A stretch of DNA of 13,966 nt from a bacterium (GCA_011051855.1 DRKG01000184.1:1-13966); one strand, 5' to 3'; numbered from the stretch's first letter, positions 1 through 7,917 are shown. Notes: generated by a model not told the origin, from the sequence alone. Numbers and translations are program-made.

Positions 1-635
1 CCCCCCGCCGTCAGCCGCAGTTCGTCGCCGGTCACTTCGTCGACGACGTGCAAGCCATCGCCGCCGATCGCGACCACGCGCGCGTGGTTGACGAACGCCG
101 CCCCGGCGGCGACCGCGTCCTGCACGTTCGCGAGCGTCAAGCGCCCGTCCTGCGTGCGCGCGTCGAAGAACTCCAACGCACCGGTGAGGCCCGACTCGCG
201 CAACCCCGGGAACGCCGCCAGCGCGGCCGCGGGCCGCAACCGCCGCGGGCGCGGCAACGTGCTGCGCCCGGCGAGGCGCGCATACAACAAGGTGCCGAGG
301 CGGAGCTGCCACGGCGGAACACCGCCGCCGCGGAAGAACGGCATCAGCATCGGCAGCGGACGCACCAGGTGCGGCGCCAGCCGCAGCAACCGTTCGCGCT
401 CGCGCAACGCCTCCCGCACCAATCGCAGATGCCCCTGGCGCAGGTAGCGCAGCCCGCCGTGCACCAGTCGGCTGCTGCGCGAACTGGTGCCGGCGGCGAC
501 GTCGCGCGCTTCGAGCAGAAGCGTCGACAGGCCGCGCACCGCCGCGTCGCGCGCGATCGCGGCCCCCTGGATGCCGGCACCGATCACGACGACGTCGAAC
601 GCGTGACGATGGAGTTCTCGTGGATCGCTGCGCAC
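1..635 (-). CDS. glpD: Aerobic glycerol-3-phosphate dehydrogenase (GlpD type), N-terminal part
   Basis: FAD-dependent oxidation of sn-glycerol 3-phosphate to dihydroxyacetone phosphate, passing electrons to quinone at the inner membrane (known for the family). About 211 residues are visible and the C-terminus lies beyond the left edge. The dinucleotide-binding motif GAGIQG is at residues 19-24, followed by the family signature region SSRLVHGGLRYL, an arginine- and leucine-rich segment typical of GlpD, and a later AxVNHARV strand. The GTG at 635 is the first usable start after an in-frame TAG upstream; the next ATG would remove the FAD motif. No clear Shine-Dalgarno is seen. The gene is divergent from the methyltransferase-like gene, with 58 bp between starts. 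The phosphodiesterase at 9514-10308 could supply its substrate. Confident on family; a paralogous FAD oxidoreductase is less likely given the HGGLRYL signature. Confidence 0.85.
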   Translation of the reverse strand, partial: MRSDPRELHRHAFDVVVIGAGIQGAAIARDAAVRGLSTLLLEARDVAAGTSSRSSRLVHGGLRYLRQGHLRLVREALRERERLLRLAPHLVRPLPMLMPFFRGGGVPPWQLRLGTLLYARLAGRSTLPRPRRLRPAAALAAFPGLRESGLTGALEFFDARTQDGRLTLANVQDAVAAGAAFVNHARVVAIGGDGLHVVDEVTGDELRLTAG

Positions 636-681
636 CCACCCGGATTGTTGCCGCGACGGGCGCGCCGCGAAAGCCTGCGGC

Positions 682-693
682 TACGCTTCCCGC
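682..693 (+). promoter_or_regulatory. Putative -10 box of a leaderless promoter
   Basis: TACGCT (682-687) fits TANNNT and ends 6 nt before the ATG at 694. Transcription would therefore begin at or next to the start codon. No Shine-Dalgarno precedes the gene and no convincing -35 is visible. The same arrangement recurs before 5917, 6672 and 13877. Inferred from position only. Confidence 0.4.
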
Positions 694-1383
694 ATGCAGG
701 TCGAACAAGCCACATCCTGGTTCGGCAAAGCCGTCGAACTGCTCGGCGTGCGCCGGGGCCATCGCCTGCTGGCCATCGAGCCGCGTCTCGGCGAGGCGGT
801 GGCGCTGCGCGCGGCGGTCGGCGACACCGGCGAGCTGACGCTGGTGCTGCGCGCGCGCGATCGCGCCGAATGGCTCGCCGAACGCGCGTGGCCGCAGGTG
901 CGCGTGCTGTGTCACGACGTCGACGGCGGCGAAACCTTCGGCAGTTTCGATGCGCTGTTGATCGCACCGGCGGCCGGGCCGCTGCTACCGCCCGACGGAT
1001 ACGCCGCGCTGGCGCGCAGCAACCTTCGGCCGGGCGGGCGCGCCGTCGTCGACCTGCCGGCCCCGGACATGCTACCGGACCTGCACAAGGCGTGGCAGCA
1101 ACTCGGCTGGGACGAAGAACGCCTGCGGCCGTTCCTCGGCCCGGACGACGTCGAGCTCGCCGACGCCCTGCGTTCCGCCGGGATGCGCTCCGTGCAGGTC
1201 GCCGATGGCACCCACCTGCTGCACCATCCGTCGCCGATCGAGCTGGTCGCGACCTTCGCCGACGAACTGGACCTGAACGACGACGAACTCGGCGAACTCG
1301 CCCGCACGATCATCCATCATCGCCAGGACGCGGGGCCGATCGACGCGCTCGTGCACCGCACCCGGGTCGCGGCGCAACGCTGA
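694..1383 (+). CDS. Degenerate class I methyltransferase-like protein
   Basis: A 229-residue protein that looks like a class I (Rossmann) methyltransferase fold. Strands occur in the expected order: RLLAIEP (24-30), LTLVLRA (48-54), VRVLCHDV (69-76), FDALLIAP (85-92) and, after the typical LRPGG turn (111-115), RAVVDLP (116-122). The glycine-rich SAM loop is poor (AIEPRLGEAV instead of GxGxG), so SAM binding is uncertain and the substrate cannot be guessed. The C-terminal 100 residues are helical and acidic. The ATG at 694 follows a TANNNT box rather than a Shine-Dalgarno. The stop lies 6 bp from the convergent ETF-QO stop. It could be a true methyltransferase or a non-catalytic relative. Confidence 0.6.
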   Translation: MQVEQATSWFGKAVELLGVRRGHRLLAIEPRLGEAVALRAAVGDTGELTLVLRARDRAEWLAERAWPQVRVLCHDVDGGETFGSFDALLIAPAAGPLLPPDGYAALARSNLRPGGRAVVDLPAPDMLPDLHKAWQQLGWDEERLRPFLGPDDVELADALRSAGMRSVQVADGTHLLHHPSPIELVATFADELDLNDDELGELARTIIHHRQDAGPIDALVHRTRVAAQR

Positions 1384-1389
1384 CCGCGA

Positions 1390-3108
1390 TCACAGGTTGG
1401 TGTAGTTCGGGCCACCGCCGCCTTCGGGCGTGACCCAGTTGATCACCTGATACGGGTCGAGGATGTCGCACGTCTTGCAGTGCACACAGTTGGACGCGTT
1501 GATCTTCAGATCGACGCCATGCGGCGTACCCGGCTTTTCCTCCATCTCGTAGACCGCGGCCGGGCAGAAGTGCTGGCAGGGGTTGCCGTATTCCTCGACA
1601 CAACGCGTCGAACACAGGTCCGGATCGCTGACGACCAGGTGGCAGGGCTGGTCTTCCTCGTGCATGGTGCCCGAGCTGTAGACCGACGTCAGTTTGTCGA
1701 ACGTCAGCGTGCCGTCTTCGGGCAGTTTCTTCGGCTCGGGCTTGCCCTTGCCGCCGAAGTAGTCGGCCACTCTCTGCATATAGGTGTGGCCGGCATTCGA
1801 CTTCAGCTTGTCGGAGAACCACGCCCCCTTGCCGCCGAACAACTGCGCGAAACCGGCGTTGATCAAGCCGTGCAGACGGCCCTTGTGGAACCCCTGGTGG
1901 AAGTTGCGGCACTTCCACAGCTCGTCGTGCACCCAGTCCTTCGCGATCGCGTCGGCGTAGGCCTTGGTCTGCGCCGCCGAGAAGTCGCCGCTCTTCAGGC
2001 ACGCGAACGTCGTCTCCGCCGCCAGCATGCCGCTGCGGATCGCCAGGTGGATGCCCTTCAACCGCATGCTGTTCATGAACCCGGCACTGTCGCCGGCGAT
2101 CAGGAAGCCGTCGCCGTAGTTCTTCGGCATCGCGTAGAGCCCGCCCTCGGGCAGCGACTTGGCCCCGTAGTGCAGCATCTTGCCGCCCTTCAGGAACGCC
2201 GCGACCTTCGGATTGAGCTTCATTTCCTGCAGCTTGCGGTGGCCGTCGAGCGTCGGATCCCGCGAGTCGAGCCCGACCACGATGCCGACCGAGACCAGGT
2301 TGCCGCCGTCGCTGGTCTCGCCCATGCCGTAGACCCAACCACCGCCGAAGGTGTGCTTGTCGAGCGGGTAGCCCATGGTGTGAACGACCAGGCCGGGCGG
2401 GCACTGACCCTTCGGCACCTCCCAGACCTCCTTGACGCCGATGCCGTAGACCTGCGGATTCGGACCATGCAGGTTCAGGTCCTGCACCAGTTGCTTGGTC
2501 AGCGAACCACGCGTGCCTTCGGTCAGCACGGTCATCTTGGCGGCGAGGATGCCACCCGGCTCATAGCTGCCCTTGGGCTTGCCGTGCCTGTCGACGCCGC
2601 TGTCGGCGAGCTGCACGCCAGTGACCTTGTCGCCATCGCGGCACAGTTCCCGCCCCGGGAAGCCCGGAAACACCTGCACGCCCTTCTCCTCGGCGATGCC
2701 ACCGAGCCAGCCAACCAGCTTGTTCAGCGAAACCACGAAGTTGCCGTGGTTCTTCAACGGCGGCGGCGTTACCGGCAGCCTGCGGCCGCCGTTCTCGGAC
2801 AGCCAGAGCACGTAGTCGTCGTGGACTTCGGCTTCGACGGGCGCCTTCGGTTCCATCTTCCGCCACTCCGGCAGCAGTTGGTCGAGCGCCTTGGGATCCA
2901 TGACGGCGCCGGACAGCGAATGCGCCCCGATTTCAGCAGCTTTGTCGATCAGGCAGATCTCGGGCTCGAGTCGGTCACCTTCGCCGCGCGCGTCGACCTC
3001 GGCGTTGTGCCGCTCGATCAGGTTGGTCAGGTGAATCGCCGTGCTCAGTCCGGCGGGGCCACCGCCGACGATCACGACATCGAAGTCCATCACATCGCGT
3101 TCCGTCAT
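1390..3108 (-). CDS. Electron transfer flavoprotein-ubiquinone oxidoreductase (ETF-QO)
   Basis: Membrane-associated FAD and [4Fe-4S] enzyme that takes electrons from reduced ETF (fatty-acid and amino-acid oxidation) and reduces ubiquinone or menaquinone. The 572-residue length is normal for bacterial ETF-QO. The FAD motif VGGGPAG is at 14-20. The family block GAHSLSGAVMDPKAL follows at 61-75, and a GDSAGFMNSMRLKGIHLAI segment appears later. The C-terminal ferredoxin-like domain has C511 and C515 (NPCQHFCPAAVYE) and C541, C544 and C547 (NCVHCKTC), which supply the cluster ligands. The start is at 3108; an in-frame ATG at 3090, just before the FAD strand, is possible. No etfA/etfB genes are in the window. 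It is divergent from the DUF2203 gene. Confidence 0.95.
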   Translation of the reverse strand: MTERDVMDFDVVIVGGGPAGLSTAIHLTNLIERHNAEVDARGEGDRLEPEICLIDKAAEIGAHSLSGAVMDPKALDQLLPEWRKMEPKAPVEAEVHDDYVLWLSENGGRRLPVTPPPLKNHGNFVVSLNKLVGWLGGIAEEKGVQVFPGFPGRELCRDGDKVTGVQLADSGVDRHGKPKGSYEPGGILAAKMTVLTEGTRGSLTKQLVQDLNLHGPNPQVYGIGVKEVWEVPKGQCPPGLVVHTMGYPLDKHTFGGGWVYGMGETSDGGNLVSVGIVVGLDSRDPTLDGHRKLQEMKLNPKVAAFLKGGKMLHYGAKSLPEGGLYAMPKNYGDGFLIAGDSAGFMNSMRLKGIHLAIRSGMLAAETTFACLKSGDFSAAQTKAYADAIAKDWVHDELWKCRNFHQGFHKGRLHGLINAGFAQLFGGKGAWFSDKLKSNAGHTYMQRVADYFGGKGKPEPKKLPEDGTLTFDKLTSVYSSGTMHEEDQPCHLVVSDPDLCSTRCVEEYGNPCQHFCPAAVYEMEEKPGTPHGVDLKINASNCVHCKTCDILDPYQVINWVTPEGGGGPNYTNL

Positions 3109-3150
3109 GAGATTCGTTCGCCGCCGTCTTGGTAACCGGCGGGGGGCGTC

Positions 3151-3180
3151 ACACTACAGATCAGCAGGAGTCGACTGCAA
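3151..3180 (-). promoter_or_regulatory. Putative promoter of the ETF-QO gene
   Basis: On the minus strand, TTGCAG (3180-3175) and TAGTGT (3156-3151) are separated by 18 nt and resemble -35 and -10 boxes. Initiation would leave a leader of about 35-40 nt before the ATG at 3108. It lies in the 152-bp divergent spacer, the longest gene-free stretch in the window. Seen by eye and unverified. Confidence 0.35.
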
Positions 3181-3260
3181 CGGCGACGCCGGAACCTGCG
3201 TTCCTCCCGTCGTATCGAGGCACGAGGCTCTCGCACGACCCTGCCGATGGAGGCCAACTC

Positions 3261-3707
3261 ATGGAGGCCCAGATGAACACCCGCTACACCCTGACCGAGG
3301 CCAACGAACTGCTGAAGCTCGTCAAGGTGATCGCCGCCGAAATGCTCGAACGGCGCACCGAGCGTCGCCGACTGGCGCAGCGGCGGGAACAGCTCGAGGC
3401 GGCCGACACCCCCGAGGGGCTGCGCAGCGAGCTCGCCGAGCTCGACGCACGCATCTGGGAGCACGACGAAGCGCTGGCCACCTGTTCGCACGAGTTCGAA
3501 GATCTCGGCCTCACGGTGCTGCGCCCGATCCCGCTGACGATCCACATTCCGGGCCGCAGCCTGCCGACCAGGTCCGGCAGCGGTGCGACGCAAAGCCACG
3601 AAGTCGTTTTCTGCTGGCAGGAAGGCGAAGACGCCGTCTGCTTCGGCCACCCACTCGGCGAAGAACAGCATCCGCGGCGCCCGCTGCGCGTGGCGAAGCG
3701 GGTGTAG
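3261..3707 (+). CDS. DUF2203 family protein
   Basis: A 148-residue soluble protein matching the DUF2203 pattern: an N-terminal YTLTEANELL helix (9-18), a charged coiled-coil-like helical region rich in Arg and Glu (25-72), then VVFCWQEGEDAVCFGHPLGE (115-134) and the terminal RRPL (139-142). The family's function is not known to me. Two starts are both good: ATG 3261, with GGAGG seven nt upstream, and ATG 3273, with a second GGAGG five nt upstream, because ATGGAGGCC is duplicated. I annotate 3261; 3273 sits nearer the usual family start. It is the first gene of the plus-strand run and has one of only two clear Shine-Dalgarno sequences seen here. Confidence 0.85.
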   Translation: MEAQMNTRYTLTEANELLKLVKVIAAEMLERRTERRRLAQRREQLEAADTPEGLRSELAELDARIWEHDEALATCSHEFEDLGLTVLRPIPLTIHIPGRSLPTRSGSGATQSHEVVFCWQEGEDAVCFGHPLGEEQHPRRPLRVAKRV

Positions 3708-3776
3708 CGCGACCCCGCGCCGGACGGCGTCGGGGCTTGTTTGCGTCGCGGGGCGACCCGACGATCCCCCACGACG

Positions 3777-4079
3777 ATGTTCCACTGCACGATCCTGTTC
3801 GCCCTGAAGCCCGGCATCGAACTCAGCCGGGTGCGTGCCGCCCGCGAGGCGCTGCAGGCGCTGATCGAGACGATGCCCGGCGTCGACCACCTGACCGTCA
3901 CCCACAACGTCGCCACCGACGCACAGGGGTTCAACCTGGCGCTGTTCTCGGGCTTCGAATCGAAGGAAGCGTGCGAGATCTTCTTCCGGCACCCGGAGTA
4001 CCAGCGGGTGATGCACGAGGAACTGCGCCCGCTGGTCGAACAGCGCGTCGTCGCACAGGGTGACGGCGAGATGCCGTGA
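3777..4079 (+). CDS. Dabb-domain (stress-responsive alpha/beta-barrel) protein
   Basis: A 100-residue protein forming a single Dabb/EthD-like ferredoxin-fold domain. It begins with FHCTILFALKPGIE (2-15), then a helix ending in MPGVDHLTV (33-41), a strand FNLALFSGFES (52-62) and the characteristic FRHPEYQRV (70-78) before the last helix. Such proteins dimerise into barrels, and some are enzymes or heme or polyketide binders; nothing here shows a substrate. The ATG at 3777 opens the first strand, while an upstream in-frame start at 3741 would add a non-conserved arginine-rich stretch. No Shine-Dalgarno is seen. It stops 63 bp before the mdh gene. Confidence 0.8.
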   Translation: MFHCTILFALKPGIELSRVRAAREALQALIETMPGVDHLTVTHNVATDAQGFNLALFSGFESKEACEIFFRHPEYQRVMHEELRPLVEQRVVAQGDGEMP

Positions 4080-4142
4080 CCACCCGCGGCCGCGGCGCGA
4101 CCAACCCTTGAAAGCAGGTCCCCGGCCGTTTGCGATGGCTAC

Positions 4143-5132
4143 ATGAGCAATGTGAAGCGCGTGGCGGTCACCGGCGCCGCCGGTCAGATCGGATACTCCC
4201 TGCTGCCGATGATCGCCGCGGGCGGCATCTTCGGCCCCGACCAGAAGGTCGCCCTGCAACTGCTCGAGATCACGCCGGCGCTCGGTGCGCTCGAGGGCGT
4301 GAAGATGGAGCTGCACGATTGCGCGTTCCCGCTGCTCACCGACGTCGTCTGCAGCGATGATCCGAAGGTCGCCTTCAAGGACACCGACGTCTGCCTGCTG
4401 GTCGGCAGCAAGCCGCGCGGGCCGGGCATGGAGCGCAAGGATCTGCTGCAGGACAACGGCAAGATCTTCATCGGTCAGGGCCGCGCGATCGCCGAAGTCG
4501 CCGGCCCCGACGTGCGCGTCATCGTGGTCGGCAATCCGTGCAACACCAACTGCCTGATCGCAATGCACAACGCCAAGGGCGTGCCGCAGGATCGCTTTTC
4601 GGCGATGACCCGGCTCGACCAGAGCCGCGCCAAAGCGCAACTCGCGCTGAAGGCCGGCAAGCACTGGTCGACGGTCAAGAACGTCACCATCTGGGGCAAC
4701 CACTCGAACACGCAGTACCCCGACTGGCACCACGCCACCATCGACGGCCATCCCGCGGCCGAGGTGATCGCCGACGACGCCTGGCTCAAGGGAGAGTTCA
4801 TTCCGACCGTGCAGGAACGCGGCAAGGCGATCATCAACGCGCGCGGCAAGTCGTCGGCGATGTCGGCGGCACAGGCGGCGTGCGACCACGCCCGCAGCCT
4901 GTTCTCGGCCACCGGCACCGAGGACTGGGCATCCCTGTGTGTGCTCAGCGACGGCAGCTACGGCGCCCCCGAAGGCGTGATCTCCTCGTTCCCGTGCACC
5001 ACGGACGGCAACGGCAACTGGCAGATCGTGCCCGACCTCGAAATGAACGACTTCTCGCGCGAGAAGGCGCAGGCGAGCTGGAACGAGCTCGTCGGCGAAC
5101 GCGAGCTGGTCCAAGACCTGCTGGGCGGCTGA
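4143..5132 (+). CDS. mdh: Malate dehydrogenase
   Basis: Cytosolic TCA-cycle enzyme interconverting malate and oxaloacetate. The 329 residues match the cytosolic-type (SF1) malate dehydrogenase subgroup. The nucleotide motif GAAGQIG is at 11-17. E42 at the end of strand 2 (LLEITP) favours NAD over NADP. Substrate arginines lie in KPRGPGMERKDL (R92, R98). NPCNTN is at 131-136, the D159-R162 pair is in TRLDQSRAK, and the catalytic H187 is in IWGNHSNTQYPDW. The C-terminus is complete and ends DLLGG. The start ATG gives the usual short lead-in; only a weak purine stretch precedes it. The permease gene begins 6 bp after its stop, so co-transcription is likely. Confidence 0.96.
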   Translation: MSNVKRVAVTGAAGQIGYSLLPMIAAGGIFGPDQKVALQLLEITPALGALEGVKMELHDCAFPLLTDVVCSDDPKVAFKDTDVCLLVGSKPRGPGMERKDLLQDNGKIFIGQGRAIAEVAGPDVRVIVVGNPCNTNCLIAMHNAKGVPQDRFSAMTRLDQSRAKAQLALKAGKHWSTVKNVTIWGNHSNTQYPDWHHATIDGHPAAEVIADDAWLKGEFIPTVQERGKAIINARGKSSAMSAAQAACDHARSLFSATGTEDWASLCVLSDGSYGAPEGVISSFPCTTDGNGNWQIVPDLEMNDFSREKAQASWNELVGERELVQDLLGG

Positions 5133-5138
5133 TCCCCC

Positions 5139-5891
5139 GTGGCGCTGCTCCCGATCGCGCTCACCATCGTCACCGGCGTGGCGATGGGCGCGATCAACAA
5201 CGTCGCCGGCGGTGCAGGCGTGCTCGGCCTGCTGGCGTTCGAGTACGCCTTCGACCTGCCGCTCGCAGCGGCCAACCCGTCGACGCGCATCGCCGCGGTC
5301 GCGATCGGCTCGTTCGCCTGCCTCGGCTTCGTGCGCGCCGGACGCCGCATCCCACCGCGGGCCTGGGGGGATGCCCTGTGCGCACTGCCCGGTGCCTGGC
5401 TCGGCGCCAAACTCGCCGTCGGGCTGCCCGATCTGGTGTTCCGGCTCTACCTCGCGGCCATCATGCTGCTCCTGCTGCGCCAGATGCTGCGCCCGATCCA
5501 CCCGGACGCGACCCCGCTGCCGCGCGCACTGCGCCTGCTCGGCTGCTTTCTGATCGGCTTGCACATGGGCTACGCGCAGGTCGGCACCGGCCTGGTCGCG
5601 ACGCTGGTGCTCGCCCACGCCTACGAACGCGACCTGCTGGCGGTCAACACCGTCAAGGCCGTGGTGGTCATCGTCACGTCGCTGACCAGTGCCACGGAGT
5701 TCGCCTGGCTCGGCGCGATCCACTGGACGCCGGCGATCGCCCTCGCCGGGGGCGCCGCAGCCGGCAGCTACCTCGCCAGCCACTGGAGTGTGCACAAGGG
5801 TGCCGACGCGGTGCGTCGCGTGGTCGTGGGGATCGCGGCCTTGACGCTGCTCGAACAACTCCGCCAGATCGCGCGGCTGTTGTGGGGCTGA
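5139..5891 (+). CDS. TauE/SafE-family membrane permease
   Basis: A 250-residue integral membrane protein with about seven hydrophobic segments. The two-fold internal repeat of TauE/SafE (sulfite-exporter-like, DUF81) transporters is visible. The first half carries GAINNVAGGAGVLG (17-30) followed by AANPSTR (44-50). The second half carries GYAQVGTGLVATL (144-156) followed by AVNTVKA (168-174). Family members export organosulfur anions, sulfite or related compounds, but many are uncharacterised, and the substrate cannot be read here. It starts at GTG 5139, six bp after the mdh stop, which suggests translational coupling; no Shine-Dalgarno is evident. The short-chain dehydrogenase starts 25 bp downstream. 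Confidence 0.8.
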   Translation: MALLPIALTIVTGVAMGAINNVAGGAGVLGLLAFEYAFDLPLAAANPSTRIAAVAIGSFACLGFVRAGRRIPPRAWGDALCALPGAWLGAKLAVGLPDLVFRLYLAAIMLLLLRQMLRPIHPDATPLPRALRLLGCFLIGLHMGYAQVGTGLVATLVLAHAYERDLLAVNTVKAVVVIVTSLTSATEFAWLGAIHWTPAIALAGGAAAGSYLASHWSVHKGADAVRRVVVGIAALTLLEQLRQIARLLWG

Positions 5892-5903
5892 GTCGCAAGC
5901 GGC

Positions 5904-5916
5904 TACCGTGGGCGCC
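5904..5916 (+). promoter_or_regulatory. Putative -10 box of a leaderless promoter
   Basis: TACCGT (5904-5909), preceded by GGC, ends 7 nt before the ATG at 5917. It nearly repeats the box before 694 (GGCTAC followed by a T-ending hexamer). It would give the dehydrogenase its own promoter inside the mdh-permease cluster. Confidence 0.4.
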
Positions 5917-6660
5917 ATGAGCCGCCACATCGTCATCACCGGTGCCAGTTCGGGCATCGGCGCTGCCTGCGCCCGCGCGTTCCATGCTCAGGGCGACCGG
6001 TTGTCGCTCGGCGCCCGCCGGGTGGAACGCCTGCCCGAGGTCGTTCCCGAGGCCTTCTGCCACGCCCTCGACGTCACCGACCGCGACAGCGTCGAAGGCT
6101 TCGTTGCCGCCGCCATCGCGGCAAACGGCCCCATCGACGTTTTGGTCAACAACGCCGGGCTGGCGCGCGGCACCGAGAAGATCGCCGAGGGCACCGGTGA
6201 GGCGTGGCGCGAAATGATCGAAACCAACGTGCTCGGCCTGCTCGAGGTCACCCGGCGCGTGCTGCCGCACATGATCGAGAACGGTGGCGGCCACGTGGTC
6301 GTGATCGGTTCGATCGCCGGCCACAAGGCCTACGTCGGCGGCGGCGTCTACTGCGGCAGCAAGCGCGCGCTGCAGCCGATCTGCGAAGCGATCCGCATGG
6401 AGACACTCGGCCGGAACGTGCGCGTCACCAGCGTCGATCCGGGCATGGTCGACACCGAGTTCTCGCTGGTGCGCTTTTCGGGCGATCGCGAACGGGCGCA
6501 GAAGGTCTACGAAGGCACGCGCCCCCTCGTCGCCGACGACGTCGCCGATTGCGTGCTGTTCGCGGCCAACCGGCCACAGCACGTCAACCTCGACACGATC
6601 GTGGTGATGCCGACCGACCAGGCCAACCCCTACATGGTGCACCGAGCACCCCAGCAGTAG
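5917..6660 (+). CDS. Short-chain dehydrogenase/reductase (YdfG-like)
   Basis: A classical SDR of 247 residues with every core motif: cofactor loop TGASSGIG (8-15), NNAG (78-81), catalytic S132 in GSIAG, and Y145/K149 in YCGSK. R34-R35 after the second strand favour NADP(H). PGMVDTEF (175-182) and the VYEGTRPL segment resemble the NADP-dependent 3-hydroxy acid/serine dehydrogenase group (YdfG). A hydroxy-acid substrate is therefore plausible but not proven. An in-frame GTG at 5908 would add only three residues; the ATG is preferred because it sits 7 nt after a TANNNT box. The next gene starts 11 bp downstream. Confidence 0.9.
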   Translation: MSRHIVITGASSGIGAACARAFHAQGDRLSLGARRVERLPEVVPEAFCHALDVTDRDSVEGFVAAAIAANGPIDVLVNNAGLARGTEKIAEGTGEAWREMIETNVLGLLEVTRRVLPHMIENGGGHVVVIGSIAGHKAYVGGGVYCGSKRALQPICEAIRMETLGRNVRVTSVDPGMVDTEFSLVRFSGDRERAQKVYEGTRPLVADDVADCVLFAANRPQHVNLDTIVVMPTDQANPYMVHRAPQQ

Positions 6661-6671
6661 CGTTCGCCGTC
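6658..6671 (+). promoter_or_regulatory. Putative -10 box of a leaderless promoter
   Basis: TAGCGT (6658-6663) overlaps the TAG stop of the dehydrogenase and ends 8 nt before the ATG at 6672. No Shine-Dalgarno is present. Because it overlaps a stop codon, chance is a more serious alternative here than at the other sites. Confidence 0.3.
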
Positions 6672-7343
6672 ATGAACTCCCGTCGAGTGGTCTTGCCGAT
6701 CCTGGCCGCCGGGGCGGCGGCGGCACTGTGGTGGACATACTCACCCCCCACCCCCGGCGAGGTGCCGGCGGCCACCTGGCGGATCGGCAGCGGCGACGAG
6801 CTGCGCCAGGCCCGCAACTACGACGAACTCCCGCCCGAGACGAAACTGCGGCTGTCGTTCCACTGCGGCGAACCGCGCTACGTCTACGTGTTCAGCCGCA
6901 GCGACGAAGACGGCACGCTGCTGATGTTCCCGTCGCCGGACGTGCGCGGCGGCCCCGAGAATCCGCTGCCCGCCGGCCACACGGTGCTGCCCGGCAAGCG
7001 CGACGACGTGGATCAGGCCTGGACGACCCGCGCCGAGATCCGCGCGACCACGACGTTCGTGGTGGTCGCGGCGCGGCAGCCGGTCGACGAACTCGAACTG
7101 TTGCTGCCGCACCTGCGACGGTGGACCAACTCGGCCCTGCCGAACCGCTCGATGCTGGTCACCAATCCACGAACCGGCGAAGTGCGCGGGCGCGCGCGCG
7201 AGCCGTGGCCCAGCGCACTGCTGGCGCGCGCGGCCGAACGCACGATCACCGAGACGTTGGTGAACGGCCCGCTGCACCCAGACGACGAACTGGCTGGAGT
7301 CTGGACCGCGGGCCTGCGAATCAAGGAGCGACCGGCGAAGTGA
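6672..7343 (+). CDS. Exported or membrane-anchored DUF4384-like protein
   Basis: A 223-residue protein with a basic N-terminus and one hydrophobic segment (MNSRR then about residues 6-22), either a signal peptide or an anchor. The body resembles DUF4384: LRLSFHCGEPRYVYVFSRSD (59-78), DEDGTLLMFPSP (78-89), LPAGHTVLPGK (99-109), and a TTFVVVAARQPVDELE strand-helix (127-142). This domain occurs in exported or kinase-linked proteins and is thought to be structural or binding rather than catalytic. The C-terminus is charged with no second membrane span. It is the last gene of the plus-strand run, and its final 23 bp overlap the end of the convergent gmhA gene. Confidence 0.65.
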   Translation: MNSRRVVLPILAAGAAAALWWTYSPPTPGEVPAATWRIGSGDELRQARNYDELPPETKLRLSFHCGEPRYVYVFSRSDEDGTLLMFPSPDVRGGPENPLPAGHTVLPGKRDDVDQAWTTRAEIRATTTFVVVAARQPVDELELLLPHLRRWTNSALPNRSMLVTNPRTGEVRGRAREPWPSALLARAAERTITETLVNGPLHPDDELAGVWTAGLRIKERPAK

Positions 7344-7917
7344 CGTCGCCCAATGCGTCCTCGACGGCGGCGCAGACCAGGTGCACGCAGACGAGGTGGC
7401 ATTCCTGGATGCGCGCGGTGTTGGTCGACGGCACCTGCACGGCGACGTCGGCGTGCTCGATCGCGGCACCGCGTTTCTCGCCGCACAGCACCGCCGTCGC
7501 CAGGCCCATCGCGCGCGCCTGTTGCAGCGCGAGCACGACGTTGCGGCTGCCACCCGAAGTGGTGAACCCGACCAGTAGGTCCCCAGGCCGGCCGATCGCC
7601 TCGACCTCCCGGCAGAACACCTGTTCGTAGCCGGCGTCGTTGCCGATCGCGGTCAGCGAAGGCACCTGGTGCCCGAGCGCGATCGCCGCGTAACCGGGGC
7701 GCTGCTTGTGCTCGAACCAGCCGACGAGCTCGCCGGCGGCGTGGGCCGCGTCACACGAACTGCCGCCGTTGCCGCACAGCAGGATCTTGCCGCCGCCCTT
7801 CAGGGTTGCGACCGCCAGCTCGCACAGGGCCTGCACGGACGGCACGCAGTTCGCGAGGAACTGCTGCTTGGTCCTGATGCCGTCTTCGATCGAGCTCCGG
7901 AGCTTGCTGTCGTCCAT
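7321..7917 (-). CDS. gmhA: Phosphoheptose isomerase (GmhA, SIS domain)
   Basis: Converts sedoheptulose 7-phosphate to D-glycero-D-manno-heptose 7-phosphate, the first step towards ADP-heptose for lipopolysaccharide or other glycans; cytoplasmic. The 198 residues align along their length with E. coli GmhA: KILLCGNGGSSCDAAHAAGEL (44-64), with E63 as the catalytic acid; IGNDAGYEQVF (91-101); the phosphate loop TTSGGSRNV (119-127); VPSTNTARIQECHL (162-175); and H179 as the second catalytic/zinc residue. An in-frame GTG at 7932 is an alternative start, but ATG 7917 gives the usual N-terminal helix. It lies downstream of the aminotransferase stop by a few tens of bases. No other heptose genes are visible. 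The tail overlaps the convergent gene. Confidence 0.9.
   Translation of the reverse strand: MDDSKLRSSIEDGIRTKQQFLANCVPSVQALCELAVATLKGGGKILLCGNGGSSCDAAHAAGELVGWFEHKQRPGYAAIALGHQVPSLTAIGNDAGYEQVFCREVEAIGRPGDLLVGFTTSGGSRNVVLALQQARAMGLATAVLCGEKRGAAIEHADVAVQVPSTNTARIQECHLVCVHLVCAAVEDALGDVTSPVAP

Noticed and set aside
1480..3135. A 551-codon plus-strand open frame
   Set aside because: It is antisense to the complete, motif-rich ETF-QO gene, and its own translation shows no domain.
3741..3776. Upstream in-frame extension of the Dabb protein
   Set aside because: The 12 added residues are Arg-rich and precede the first conserved strand; ATG 3777 fits the family start.
3105..5957. A 950-codon open frame on the minus strand
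   Set aside because: It lies antisense to DUF2203, Dabb, mdh and the permease, all with recognisable domains. Its translation is Arg/Gln/Asp/His-rich with no motifs, as expected of a shadow frame in G+C-rich DNA.
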